Source: Vreelandella massiliensis
Lineage (GTDB): Bacteria > Pseudomonadota > Gammaproteobacteria > Pseudomonadales > Halomonadaceae
DNA: 64,000 nt
Direction of reading: 5' to 3'
Assembly (NCBI RefSeq): GCF_900155385.1
Contig: NZ_LT699746.1
Location: 1 to 64,000 of the forward strand
Both the position numbers and the translations under genes were made by a program. This document shows positions 1 through 9,044 of the stretch, piece after piece (within the stretch, counting starts at the first letter, position 1; each line of letters opens with the position of its first letter). Under the pieces are notes generated by a model. The model was not told the origin of the DNA and did no database searches. It saw nothing but the letters and a program-made list of their open reading frames with translations.

Positions 1-1496
1 GAGAGGCCATTGGCCTTGGCGGTTTCGATCAGGCTGTAGATTGCCGCGCTGGCTTGAGCGCCGCTCGGTGTGTGGCTGAACAGCCAGTTTTTACGCCCCA
101 CCACGAAGGGGCGGATAGCGTTTTCGGCCAGGTTGTTGTCCAGCGGGATTCTGCCGTCCTCAAGGAAGCGGGTCAGGCGCGGCCATTGGCTATCCAGGTA
201 ATGCAACGCCTTACCCAGCGCGCTTTTGGGCAGCACTTGCGCCAGGGACTTATCGAGCCAGGTGCGTAGCTGAGCGACCAGTGGACGGCTCTTCTGTTCG
301 CGTAAAGCCTGACGTGCTTCTGGCGCCAACGCTTTGGCTTGTTTTTCGACACCATAGAGCTTGCTGATCTGGTTCAGTGCCCAGTCAGCCTTGCCGGTTT
401 TACCGGCTGGCTGTACTTTCTGGGCCTCGATGAACTTGCGTCTTGCATGTGCCCAGCAACCGGCGTGGGTGATGCCATTACGTCGCACCACCTCGGCGTA
501 GCCTTCATAGCCATCGGTCACTAGGCAACCGGCATAGTGGCCCAGCAGACGCATGGGCACGCTTCCCGCACGGCTGGGGGCATAGCCGAACAGCACCACC
601 TGCTGGCCAGGCGGCCCACCTCGTTGTACCCACATGTACGATTTGGCACTGGCCTTGCGTTCCTCTTCCTGGTTGACCTGGAGGGTGGTCTCATCCATGT
701 GGATCAGAGGCGCTGTTAACAGGTGTTGGCGCAGTGTCTCAATGAGCGGGGTGAGGCGCTCACCGGCTTGCACCATCCAGCGGGCTAGCGTGTTGCGCGG
801 GATCTCCGCGCCGTGTCGGGCAAAGATCTGACTTTGCCGGTAGAGCGGCAAGGCATCCTGGTACTTGGCGGTGGCCACGTAGGCTAACAAGGTGGCGCTG
901 GCATTACTCTTGGGCAGCAGTTTGGCCGGTGCAGGGGCCGTTTTGACGTTTTCTTCGCAGGTTGGGCAGGCATATTTGCGCCGCACATGGCGGATCACTT
1001 CGACGCGAGCCGGCACCACATGAAGCTCTTCACTGACGTCTTCACCGATGACCTTAAGCTCGGTTCCGTCTTGGGCACAACAACGTTCTGCTTCGTTTAG
1101 CTCATGAACCACCTCGACGCGAGGCAGTTCTGGCGGCAGGGCCACACGCCCACCGCGCGGGCGCTTTTTGACAGGAGCGGTAGCGTTATCGGCCAATGAC
1201 GTTGCGTCGGCGTTCTCCGTCGCTTCATCATCCGCCGCACTGTCCTCTTCATCAACGGCCAGCTCAGCCTCATTGATCAGCAGGTCACCCTGTTGGATGC
1301 CGTACTTTTCCGTGGAGGGACCAAACTGGCGCTCCAATGCCAGGCGGAACTGTTCGTACAGGGATTGCTTGGCCGCTTCCCACTGCGCCTCTTTCTTCTC
1401 CATCAGGCGATGCAGCTGCGCGTTCTCTTCCTCCAGCGCCTGAACCTGGCGTTGCAGTTGAGAGACGTCATGGGCGGAAGCAGTGGCGTTTTTCAT
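1..1496 (-). CDS. tnpC: IS66-family transposase TnpC (C-terminus cut by window edge)
   Basis: This is the DDE transposase of an IS66-type element. Translation from the ATG at 1496 gives an N-terminal coiled-coil region (VSQLQRQVQALEEENAQL), a zinc-binding segment (CPTCEE), then the catalytic core with MDETTLQV, VTDGYEGYAEVV and the C-terminal DNNLAENAIRPFVVGRKNW block containing the catalytic Glu. The reading frame stays open to base 3, so only the last few dozen residues are missing. It lies 45 bp downstream of tnpB in the same orientation, the usual tnpA-tnpB-tnpC order. It looks intact as far as visible. The assignment rests on motif recognition and order and is nearly certain. Confidence 0.95.
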   Translation of the reverse strand, partial: MKNATASAHDVSQLQRQVQALEEENAQLHRLMEKKEAQWEAAKQSLYEQFRLALERQFGPSTEKYGIQQGDLLINEAELAVDEEDSAADDEATENADATSLADNATAPVKKRPRGGRVALPPELPRVEVVHELNEAERCCAQDGTELKVIGEDVSEELHVVPARVEVIRHVRRKYACPTCEENVKTAPAPAKLLPKSNASATLLAYVATAKYQDALPLYRQSQIFARHGAEIPRNTLARWMVQAGERLTPLIETLRQHLLTAPLIHMDETTLQVNQEEERKASAKSYMWVQRGGPPGQQVVLFGYAPSRAGSVPMRLLGHYAGCLVTDGYEGYAEVVRRNGITHAGCWAHARRKFIEAQKVQPAGKTGKADWALNQISKLYGVEKQAKALAPEARQALREQKSRPLVAQLRTWLDKSLAQVLPKSALGKALHYLDSQWPRLTRFLEDGRIPLDNNLAENAIRPFVVGRKNWLFSHTPSGAQASAAIYSLIETAKANGL

Positions 1497-1541
1497 GCCG
1501 CAGAGTATATCAAAAACGCCCGTAAAAAAGGAGCAAGAACA

Positions 1542-1898
1542 TCAGCCAACAGACTGAAAATTCAGTGCTTTATGCGGTTGCATCGCTTTCAGGTCGTAGC
1601 CATCCAGCAGCCAGTTAAGTTCCTGGCCACTCAGTGTCACCGAGTCCCCATCCAGGTGGGTTGGCCATTTAAAACGTTCGCGTTCTAGGCGCTTGTACCA
1701 CACCACAAAACCATTGCGCTCCCAGAACAGCAGTTTCACCTTGTCACGCTGCCGATTACCGAACACAAACAGCGCCTTATCGAACGGATTCAACTCCATG
1801 GCTTCCTGAACCAATAAGGCCAGTCCGTCGATCTGCTTGCGCATATCCACCGGTTCGCGGCACAGATATACGTTCAAGTCGGTACTGGGACGGATCAT
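1542..1898 (-). CDS. tnpB: IS66 accessory protein TnpB (IS66 Orf2)
   Basis: A 118-residue protein with the hallmark IS66 Orf2 sequence: VYLCREPVDMRKQIDGLA, then FVFGNRQRDKVKLLFWERNG and a WPTHLDGDSVTLSGQEL region. The ATG at 1898 is chosen because it overlaps the tnpA stop by four bases (ATGA), a normal IS66 translational coupling; longer readings upstream only re-read tnpA DNA. In this family TnpB is needed together with TnpC for transposition, but its biochemical activity is not settled. It is full length with no frameshift. Confidence 0.94.
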   Translation of the reverse strand: MIRPSTDLNVYLCREPVDMRKQIDGLALLVQEAMELNPFDKALFVFGNRQRDKVKLLFWERNGFVVWYKRLERERFKWPTHLDGDSVTLSGQELNWLLDGYDLKAMQPHKALNFQSVG

Positions 1899-2107
1899 GG
1901 CGCCACCGCCACTTCGACAAATCGCGCGGGACGATAGCGTGGTGGCACGGGCAACGCCTGGACCTTGAGCCGCCCTTCCCAGGCCAGCAGATCGGCTAAC
2001 GTTAATCCCTGATGCGTGGCGTACTGGCTTAGCGGCATCTCCAGTACTGAGGCATGGTAAAGATGACCGAGCCAAAAGGCTTGTGTAGCGTTGAGTTCGC
2101 GACTCAT
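1895..2107 (-). CDS. tnpA: IS66 accessory protein TnpA (IS66 Orf1)
   Basis: A 70-residue protein beginning MSRELNATQAFWLGHLYH. It is the small first gene of an IS66 element, and the FWLGHLYHASVLEMPLSQYATHQGL segment resembles the helix-turn-helix of this family. The ATG at 2107 is preferred over the upstream start because it is preceded by GGGAGAG at good spacing and matches the family length. That ribosome site sits in the 3' arm of a perfect hairpin (separate entry). It overlaps tnpB by four bases. The element ends a short distance upstream, next to the traN stop. Confidence 0.85.
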   Translation of the reverse strand: MSRELNATQAFWLGHLYHASVLEMPLSQYATHQGLTLADLLAWEGRLKVQALPVPPRYRPARFVEVAVAP

Positions 2108-2135
2108 GAGGCTCTCCCAAATAAAAGAGAGCCTC
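2108..2135 (-). promoter_or_regulatory. Hairpin covering the IS66 tnpA ribosome-binding site
   Basis: A perfect 9-bp inverted repeat (GAGGCTCTC / GAGAGCCTC) with a 10-nt loop directly abuts the tnpA ATG. Its 3' arm contains the GGGAGAG Shine-Dalgarno. In RNA it would hide the ribosome site. By analogy with other insertion sequences this may block translation from read-through transcripts such as the tra operon mRNA; that role is inference. Confidence 0.6.
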
Positions 2136-2183
2136 AGTGTGGTTGGCAACATTCAGCCTGAGAAGATGTGTTTAGTGGACCGT

Positions 2184-5100
2184 TTACTGGGCTTGCTCAT
2201 TGATGATGCGCGCCAGCGGAGAGGAATAGCAGCAATAAGATTCCCGCTCGGTAATACAAAGCCCTCCTACTGTCTCCGTGCTGCAATAAGACCCCACGTA
2301 AACACAGGTTTTCATATCGCGTTGGGCAGCCAGTTTGAAATCGTCTTCCGTACATTCCCAAATGATCTGAATGGCCAGCATCGTCATGCTATACAACGTG
2401 TACGCCGTTGTCAGAATGGAGAGTGCTTGCGCACCTGTCGCGCCTAGCATTTGCTCAGAAAAGGTTTGTTTAGCGCCTTCAGCCCCCATACCGGCACCGG
2501 CACCGGCTGACCCACCAGCCGTAGCGGAACCACCTGACGTAAACCCAATATCGCCAGCGAGCTTGCTTACACCATCTTTGACATACGAAATGGCATCGTC
2601 GTAAAACTCAGTTACGGGCTTAGTTACCGGCTCAACAGACCCCGTAATACCTTCCGCTGCGTTTATCACGGGTTTTTTCACCGCTTCAAAGGTATTCATC
2701 ACCGGATCGCGTAGCGATGTGTAGGAGCCTTTGATGGCGCCAGATGCGGCATTAGTGCCTTCCATGCCCATAATGGCGGCATCGAGGCGCGGCATTTGCG
2801 TTACAGCGGTAAGATAATCACCTAAGTTGATGTCGGCGGGTTGTTCACAGCAATCGTGGCCGTGGACACTCGACCCTATGGGGCGCCGGCATTGATACTC
2901 GTCGCCTTTGAATACGTGGCACTCCACGTTATCAACGCCGGTTGGTATTCCGTTTTCGTCAGTCCCCGTACATTCCATGTCGGTTGCCATTTGCTCGACG
3001 GCTTGTAGCATACTCGCCGCTTCCGCAAAGTCGGCTGACGATGACGACTCCTGGTTGATGTCGACGCACTCCTCACCCGCACAGTTCAGCATACCTTCAC
3101 AGTTATAAACTTCTTTCACTGTGGAGTTTTCGACCGTGCCAACATCACCACATTCGTAAATGTGGCTTTCGACATAGCAGAAGTCTTCGTGCCCTTCCGC
3201 GCCACCAACGCAGCGTGTTTCGACAAATTGGCATTGAGGGTCGTTATTGAGATCGTCGCAGGTATCGTACTCTAATTCTGCTGATTCAATATCTTCGTTA
3301 TCATACTGTTGCTCATTGCCGTAAATGTCTTCGTAGCTATCGCTTTCTCCCAGCCACATTTCAGCGTTGCCGTCGGTATCAGCATTGTATTCAGCGTGGC
3401 CATACCAGCATGAACTTCCCTTCTGATCCGACGACGCCACTGTTTCTGTGTGGGGTGATTGGTACGGATCGTCGGGGTACATGTAGTCCAGCTTTTCCAG
3501 GTCGATAGCCGTGATGTTTTTTGGCCCCCACGGGGAGTCAATCGAACGGCTGGCATCGTCCTGGCATTCCCACTGAGTTGACGTGAAATCATCAGACTCA
3601 ATAATGCACTCCGAAATACCGTCATCGGATGGGAAGTGCTCAAATTCCTGAGCCATGTAGAGCCCTTCGTATTCGAGGGTAAAGCTCAACTCCGGTGCGC
3701 TAGCGGTATTGCATGTGCTGTAGGTGCGCGAACAGGTTGTGCCGCTGAGGCTCCAACCGTTCACGACATAGCCACCGTACCCAGGCACGTCGTTGGGAAG
3801 GTGCGAGCAGGTATAGTGCTTTTTCTCAACCTTCGACGCCGTTAGCGTAACGGTATTCCCATCTTCATCTTCTTCAGTTTTCTCGCAGCCGGAGCCACTG
3901 GACGAGTAACCGGATGGGCAATGGAACGTGCTATGAGTGTACTGAGCAGCGGCAGAATCAGGATACGTTTGCCGTGAACCACTGGCTGTAATGGTCGTTG
4001 TCCAATCATTAGCGTCTGATGGGTGGTCAGCGATGGAAACGCTGGCATATTTTTCCTTCTTATTAGTCAGGCTGCTGTAGCCTTCAATCGTGGTGGCAGC
4101 ATTCGGCGCTGTAAACGTATAAGTACGGTTATCAAAGCACCCTTCTGACCAGCTTTGGCTGCCGGTCGCTTCTTTAATTTCAACCTTGCGCTCCAAGTCA
4201 CAAGTGTCTAATGCCTTCACCTCATGGCAAGTACGAACATCGCTGATGGTGTAGTCCATATCACCACCATCGGGTGTATGGCCTTGGCAAACCTCACGGT
4301 CATCGTCGGGGCCGCAAACGACATATTCCGGCTCACAGTCAGCAAATGCTTCCGGCAAGATGTCGGGTAGATCACATTGGAATCCACCTTGCCCACCGCC
4401 GCATTCGTAAGTGTGTCGTTCGACCTCGCAGGCTTCTTCCTCTGACGTAGACCCATCCCCCAGCACGCACTCTGTACTGATTAACGAACATTCGCGGCCT
4501 TCCAACGCTGTATCGCAGGAGGGTGCCCCTGCCGTTTGCGGGGCGCTGCTGGCGCCGGACACTGAAACCGACTCACAAAGCGCGGACACGCCAGGAAATT
4601 GCGCGTCATTATCAAAATGGTGGCCACAAACCTCGACGCTGCCAACAACAGTGCAGCCGTTACCGTTTAATTCCGGCATCCGCGTGCATTCCACTGACAT
4701 ATCAGGGTTTTGGGCTTGCTCCGCACATAGATCGGAAGTCCAACCTTCCGAGTCGATTACCTTAGAGGGATCATAATGAATGCGAATCTTCGCGTAGGCT
4801 TCACCCTTGTCGCCCACGGCGTTCACCATTCGGAAGTTCAGCACGTCTTTCTTCATTTCGCTGGTGACATCCGTATTGGGAGCGATGTCGTGTGACGTGC
4901 TTCGCTCGCATCCGGCACCATGCGCCCAGGCATCGCTCCACCCAAATGGTGACTGCCATACGAGGTTTTCTTCACGCTGATAGTTATCATTGAAAACACC
5001 CGTGGACACCTCGCCTTGCTGAATATCTAGGCTGTCGAGGTAAATCCGCAGGTGATCGTCATACTTCGCATCAACGATGGTGGCGCTGGTAATCGCTTCG

Positions 5101-5909
5101 GGATAGAGCACCCGCAAGGAAATGTCTTCGGTGAAGACGGTGCAGCTACCGCCGCTACGGTAGTTATTCCCGACCGTGCCCAGCCAAATATCCATGCAGC
5201 CCTCGCCACAACTGCTGAGGTTGTGCGCGCCTTCTAGGTGCTCAATTAACCCTGCCGAGTAGGTATGCGACGCTTCGCAGCTATTACCGCGACTCGCGCC
5301 TTGATCGCAGACCACTTCTTGCGTGGATGCGGCACTATCATCTTGGCAAAGGGCGGCGGCTTGATCAGGGTTTTCGATGGCATTGAGCAAATCATCGGCG
5401 CTATTGAAAACCGGATCATCACTCATGTCCGGCGCTTGGCGTTTCGCTTGAGCCTCAGCGGTGACAAACGACGCGGCGTTGGCATCAGGCTGGATGGCGT
5501 CGCAGTTTTCCTCTCCGTTTGCCTCGCACGCTTCTCGCTCTTGGCGGGCTTGGTCAGCATTGGCGCGGTGCTCGGCAGCCAAGTTGCTTCCCATATTGGC
5601 AACGGCGTTTTCCGAATCACTGGCGTTTTCCAGCTCGTCGGGATCAGGAAACGCCCCCTCAAAATTGGCGTTATCGCCTTCGTCGGTAAAAAAATCATCC
5701 GGCGACATTTCTTCGGAGTCGCTTTGAAAATCCTTAGCCCAGCCGCCTAAGTCCTGGCCATATCGGCTACTTTCTTCAAACGACAACGAAGCGTCATCAT
5801 CAATGTCAGGGGCGTCAGGTACGTTTTGTGCGGCAACAGCAAACGGCTGGAACGCCATAACCAGCGAAAGCCCTACCGCGATCACTTTTCTCAGTGGTGG
5901 CTTCATCAC
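2184..5909 (-). CDS. traN: Conjugation mating-pair stabilization protein TraN
   Basis: A 1241-residue cysteine-rich outer-membrane protein of F-type conjugation that stabilises donor-recipient contacts. It has an N-terminal signal peptide (about residues 1-27, hydrophobic core ending FQPFAVAAQ), an acidic linker, a long Cys-rich middle typical of TraN, and a conserved C-terminus (CVYVGSYCSTETVGGLC then YCCYSSPLARIINEQ). It is about twice the length of F TraN (602 aa), as seen in SXT/IncA/C-type TraN. It is the last tra gene in the window, 13 bp after traU. An IS66 element begins immediately downstream, so any traF/H/G genes must lie beyond the left edge or be displaced. Confidence 0.93.
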   Translation of the reverse strand: MMKPPLRKVIAVGLSLVMAFQPFAVAAQNVPDAPDIDDDASLSFEESSRYGQDLGGWAKDFQSDSEEMSPDDFFTDEGDNANFEGAFPDPDELENASDSENAVANMGSNLAAEHRANADQARQEREACEANGEENCDAIQPDANAASFVTAEAQAKRQAPDMSDDPVFNSADDLLNAIENPDQAAALCQDDSAASTQEVVCDQGASRGNSCEASHTYSAGLIEHLEGAHNLSSCGEGCMDIWLGTVGNNYRSGGSCTVFTEDISLRVLYPEAITSATIVDAKYDDHLRIYLDSLDIQQGEVSTGVFNDNYQREENLVWQSPFGWSDAWAHGAGCERSTSHDIAPNTDVTSEMKKDVLNFRMVNAVGDKGEAYAKIRIHYDPSKVIDSEGWTSDLCAEQAQNPDMSVECTRMPELNGNGCTVVGSVEVCGHHFDNDAQFPGVSALCESVSVSGASSAPQTAGAPSCDTALEGRECSLISTECVLGDGSTSEEEACEVERHTYECGGGQGGFQCDLPDILPEAFADCEPEYVVCGPDDDREVCQGHTPDGGDMDYTISDVRTCHEVKALDTCDLERKVEIKEATGSQSWSEGCFDNRTYTFTAPNAATTIEGYSSLTNKKEKYASVSIADHPSDANDWTTTITASGSRQTYPDSAAAQYTHSTFHCPSGYSSSGSGCEKTEEDEDGNTVTLTASKVEKKHYTCSHLPNDVPGYGGYVVNGWSLSGTTCSRTYSTCNTASAPELSFTLEYEGLYMAQEFEHFPSDDGISECIIESDDFTSTQWECQDDASRSIDSPWGPKNITAIDLEKLDYMYPDDPYQSPHTETVASSDQKGSSCWYGHAEYNADTDGNAEMWLGESDSYEDIYGNEQQYDNEDIESAELEYDTCDDLNNDPQCQFVETRCVGGAEGHEDFCYVESHIYECGDVGTVENSTVKEVYNCEGMLNCAGEECVDINQESSSSADFAEAASMLQAVEQMATDMECTGTDENGIPTGVDNVECHVFKGDEYQCRRPIGSSVHGHDCCEQPADINLGDYLTAVTQMPRLDAAIMGMEGTNAASGAIKGSYTSLRDPVMNTFEAVKKPVINAAEGITGSVEPVTKPVTEFYDDAISYVKDGVSKLAGDIGFTSGGSATAGGSAGAGAGMGAEGAKQTFSEQMLGATGAQALSILTTAYTLYSMTMLAIQIIWECTEDDFKLAAQRDMKTCVYVGSYCSTETVGGLCITERESYCCYSSPLARIINEQAQ

Positions 5910-5922
5910 AATGCTCGCTCTT

Positions 5923-6924
5923 TTACAGGTTTCGACAGCAATCTTTCCAACGCCAAATCATGTAGACGGGATCAGGCTTTTGCGGCACAAAGCGCCCTGC
6001 TCCCCATTTGAGCGGAGATTCACCAAAGGCGTGTGATTCAGACGTTTCGGGGTTGTAGTAGAAGGTGTTGAACTTGTATTGGCTTTTCGGAATCATCGGC
6101 TCGGTTTTAGGGCCGCAAACGGCTTCGCTTCCCATTGTTCTCTTGGCCAGCCCACGCCGATGCAGCGTGGCGAGCACACGCGCTTTCTGAAGGCTGGTAT
6201 TCTCGATGGTGTTGCCCGTGGTAGTGCTGCCGCTGAACGGGTACATGCTGCCCCACGACCCTGCGCACCAGAACATCTTGTCGATGGGGTTGCCCGCTGC
6301 CGACGACACGGCATCAGCGCTACACGCCAGCTGTGCGGGTAGATTCGCCACGGCAGCGGATTCGGGATAGGTAAATGAGCCCAACGTGTCATTGTTCCAG
6401 GTTGGATCAAGCTCGCTAACGAACATCAGATCGAAATCGAGATAGTTGTCTGAACACGGCATGACCGAAAAGAGATCGAGCATGGCAAACAGCGGAAAGG
6501 CGAAGTAGTGATAGTGCATGAACTGTTTTTCGACTTCGTTTGTCGACTCTCCATGCGTGCCCTGGAACTTACGGTCAAAAGGCAATCGCGTACCGCCTAA
6601 TGAGCTCATGCAGCCAGGGACGCGCTGTAACTCGACCAGACGAGCCGGTTCCCACATTGAGATCACCACGCCAGGCGTCGGAATCCCTAGCGAACCCTCG
6701 CAAAAACACAGCGGACTTGAAGCCTTGCCGGATGGAGCGCCGGAATTGCTGCCGTTTAATGGTACGCCCGCAACACGGAGCGGGAACATGCACGACCAGC
6801 AGACATTAGAGATCATGTTCGGCCCCAACACACCGGCATCGTTACAGCCAGGGCTGGCCTGTGCGTGTGCTGACAATCCCAGCCAGCAGGCAACAGCGGC
6901 GATGGCTAACTTAACCCAGCGCAT
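5923..6924 (-). CDS. traU: Conjugative DNA transfer / pilus assembly protein TraU
   Basis: A 333-residue secreted periplasmic protein of the F-type system, required for efficient DNA transfer. It has a signal peptide (MRWVKLAIAAVACWLGLSAH, cleavage near AQAS) and conserved TraU blocks: MISNVCWSCMFPLRVAGVPL, CFCEGSLGIPTPGVVISMWEP, the MHYHYFAFPLFAMLDLF segment and a Cys-rich C-terminus ending WRWKDCCRNL. Length matches the family (about 330 aa). Its start overlaps the EAL-domain gene by 14 bp, so the two are translationally linked. Confidence 0.95.
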   Translation of the reverse strand: MRWVKLAIAAVACWLGLSAHAQASPGCNDAGVLGPNMISNVCWSCMFPLRVAGVPLNGSNSGAPSGKASSPLCFCEGSLGIPTPGVVISMWEPARLVELQRVPGCMSSLGGTRLPFDRKFQGTHGESTNEVEKQFMHYHYFAFPLFAMLDLFSVMPCSDNYLDFDLMFVSELDPTWNNDTLGSFTYPESAAVANLPAQLACSADAVSSAAGNPIDKMFWCAGSWGSMYPFSGSTTTGNTIENTSLQKARVLATLHRRGLAKRTMGSEAVCGPKTEPMIPKSQYKFNTFYYNPETSESHAFGESPLKWGAGRFVPQKPDPVYMIWRWKDCCRNL

Positions 6925-7648
6925 TGCTCTCCCCTTCTTCCTGTTTCTTCGTTTCGTGATTGAGTGTCCAGGCGGTGTCTTGCATCAGCGACGGGGGTAA
7001 AACCAGCGGTCGGTGATGCCAATAGCCCTGCTGAGCGTCGAAGCCCTGACGACGGCAATGGAGGGCGTCTTGGCGAGATTCGATGTTTTCCACAATAACC
7101 AGATGATGATTGGCGAGGGCTTCGCTAAAACTTTCTTTGCGTAGCACGTCTGGATGATCCGCTTTACAAATACACCAATCGAAGCGGTTTAGCCGTTCTG
7201 GGGTGGAGCCTGCTTTACCGTAGTCATCAAGGGCGATTGAGGTGACGCTTTGGCTCAACGCTTGCCAGTGGCGCTCTATGTCGTAGTCGCAGGCTGATTC
7301 GGATACCTCGATAGTTAGGCCGCCGCTAAAGCTCTCGTCCAACTGCGTGTATAGGGGCAAAAGTGCCTGCATAGCCGCAGGATCACGTAGGGTTTCAGCG
7401 GCGATATTGATGCTGATAAAGCCGCCAAAATGATCAAAGACGCCGCGTGAATAAAGCTGTTGAACGGTTTTAGCGATGCGCTTATCTATCGCTGGCCATT
7501 GCCCCGTCAGATTCGGCTGACACGGAGCGGTAATTTCGCCGCTTGGCGTGATGATCCGCACAAAGATTTCAATACCGATGGACAGTCCTGAAAAGGTATC
7601 GACGATGTGCTGTGTAGCGATTGTCGTCCGGTACGGCAGACTAGGCAT
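6911..7648 (-). CDS. EAL-domain (cyclic-di-GMP phosphodiesterase-like) protein in the tra operon
   Basis: A 245-residue stand-alone EAL domain with no visible membrane or receiver domain, so probably cytoplasmic. Recognisable blocks in order are IEIFVRI near residue 26 (the EALLR position, with the first Glu kept), SINIAAET (Asn ligand), IEVSES (Glu ligand), ALDDYGKAGS (the DDFG motif), CKAD (the I/VKID Lys), VIVENIES and QGYWHHRP. Most metal-binding and catalytic positions are thus present despite divergence, so activity is possible but not certain. It sits inside the transfer operon between trbC-traW and traU, overlapping traU. The family hydrolyses c-di-GMP; a role in coupling transfer to second-messenger state is inference. 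Confidence 0.85.
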   Translation of the reverse strand: MPSLPYRTTIATQHIVDTFSGLSIGIEIFVRIITPSGEITAPCQPNLTGQWPAIDKRIAKTVQQLYSRGVFDHFGGFISINIAAETLRDPAAMQALLPLYTQLDESFSGGLTIEVSESACDYDIERHWQALSQSVTSIALDDYGKAGSTPERLNRFDWCICKADHPDVLRKESFSEALANHHLVIVENIESRQDALHCRRQGFDAQQGYWHHRPLVLPPSLMQDTAWTLNHETKKQEEGESNALG

Positions 7649-7664
7649 ATCGTGTCCTTATGCT

Positions 7665-9044
7665 TCATGTTTCAGAATTAGCAGTCAGAAAGTCAGGGCT
7701 GGCCTGGGTGGGAGGTACAACTTCTTCCACGATGAAATGCGTATCGTCAGCAGTGACAATCGACGGCACACGCTCAATTTCAAAGCGCTTTTCCACATCT
7801 GGGGTCAGCAGATACACATGGCGATCCAGCGTGTCGGATATGGCTTCGTAGCCATCCCAGCCTTTGAGCGTGTCGAAGTGGGTCATCAAGTACATCACCT
7901 GATGAATCCCCTCTTGCCGTTCCAGCTCACGCCCGCGTTCATAGGCAATTTCAAGCTGGCCTTCGTCATCGCCGTCGAAAACGACGAGCGCGATGTCGAA
8001 CGGCATTTGATCCAGTGGGTTAATTTTCGTACCAGCAGGAGTTAGGACGTTGCCTCGGCCATCCACGATGTCTTGCACGACGGTTACAGAGGGGTCGATA
8101 CGGCGAGTTTCCGCTTCTTTAACGGTGGGTTTCCAAATCAACTGTTCATTTTGACGTGGCCAAAAACGGTCGATGGCCCCTTGCTTTTCCGCATCCCAAT
8201 CAATCGCCAGCGCTTTTTGCTTCATCACCTTGATTAAATGGGGTTCCTCAATGTCTTCCAGTGGCCCTTGAACCCCCATGTCGCCGCGCTCGCCCGCTTC
8301 TAGCTGGCGCTTAATCCACATGGGCTCTGTTAGCCCCTGTACTTTGGCCAGTACATCGCGTGTTTCTGAGCTGCCCAGGGCATCGGCGCCCATCTGGCTT
8401 AGTACATCCGGTACGGCTTCACCTTCATCGAGCAGGGTGTCTAGGCTGGGGATGTCATTTGCGGGTGCTTTTTGCGACGAAGACTCCATGACGACGATGG
8501 CGGGCACCGCCTCGATGCCATGTTCATCGAACATCGTTGGATCGAGCGCCACCGTGGGCATGGGATCGTACTCATAAGCCAGCTTTTGTATGATTTCCAT
8601 GCCTTCATCAATCTTCATGCCTTCCGGCACGCCACGGAATACCACCGCAATGCGAGGGTTCGCGGCAGCGGCTTGCAAAATGTCGTCAAGCCCCTGCCCT
8701 TCTAGTGATAGTGAGGCAAAAATGATGATTTCATGCTCGCGGTAAAACTTCTCCGAGGCTTCTTGTGCTTTTTGACGCTGGTTCTCGACGGTGCCGCGAT
8801 CTTCAAGTTCGGGTACACGGGTGCTTTCCTGGTGGCGGTTGACGTTGGCCTGCGCTTGCTGCTCAAGCGCTTCCAGCTCCATGTCGTCGATTACCTTTTC
8901 AATCCGCTCGTCGGTTTGCTCTAACAGGGCTCGGTCGTCTTCGCTGATACTTTGCCCTTGCGCCATCAGCGCGACGCTCATGGCCACCGCGCCCGCTAGA
9001 AGCGTTTTAGAAAAGGCCGTGGGCTTTGCCGCTGATTTGCTCAT
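7665..9044 (-). CDS. TrbC-TraW fusion, F-type pilus assembly protein
   Basis: A 459-residue periplasmic protein joining two F-pilus assembly proteins that are separate in F. After a signal peptide (TLLAGAVAMSVALMAQGQS) and a coiled-coil-like segment, residues about 100-190 match TrbC (FASLSLEGQGLDDILQAAA, VVFRGVPEGM, DPTMFDEHGIEAVPAIVV). The C-terminal half matches TraW (RFWPRQNEQLIWKP, VLTPAGTKINPLDQMPF, VVFDGDDEGQLEIA). The ATG at 9044 is chosen over an upstream TTG because GGGGAA precedes it at good spacing. It overlaps the S26 peptidase gene by 38 bp. Such fusions occur in SXT/IncA/C-like systems. Confidence 0.88.
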   Translation of the reverse strand: MSKSAAKPTAFSKTLLAGAVAMSVALMAQGQSISEDDRALLEQTDERIEKVIDDMELEALEQQAQANVNRHQESTRVPELEDRGTVENQRQKAQEASEKFYREHEIIIFASLSLEGQGLDDILQAAAANPRIAVVFRGVPEGMKIDEGMEIIQKLAYEYDPMPTVALDPTMFDEHGIEAVPAIVVMESSSQKAPANDIPSLDTLLDEGEAVPDVLSQMGADALGSSETRDVLAKVQGLTEPMWIKRQLEAGERGDMGVQGPLEDIEEPHLIKVMKQKALAIDWDAEKQGAIDRFWPRQNEQLIWKPTVKEAETRRIDPSVTVVQDIVDGRGNVLTPAGTKINPLDQMPFDIALVVFDGDDEGQLEIAYERGRELERQEGIHQVMYLMTHFDTLKGWDGYEAISDTLDRHVYLLTPDVEKRFEIERVPSIVTADDTHFIVEEVVPPTQASPDFLTANSET

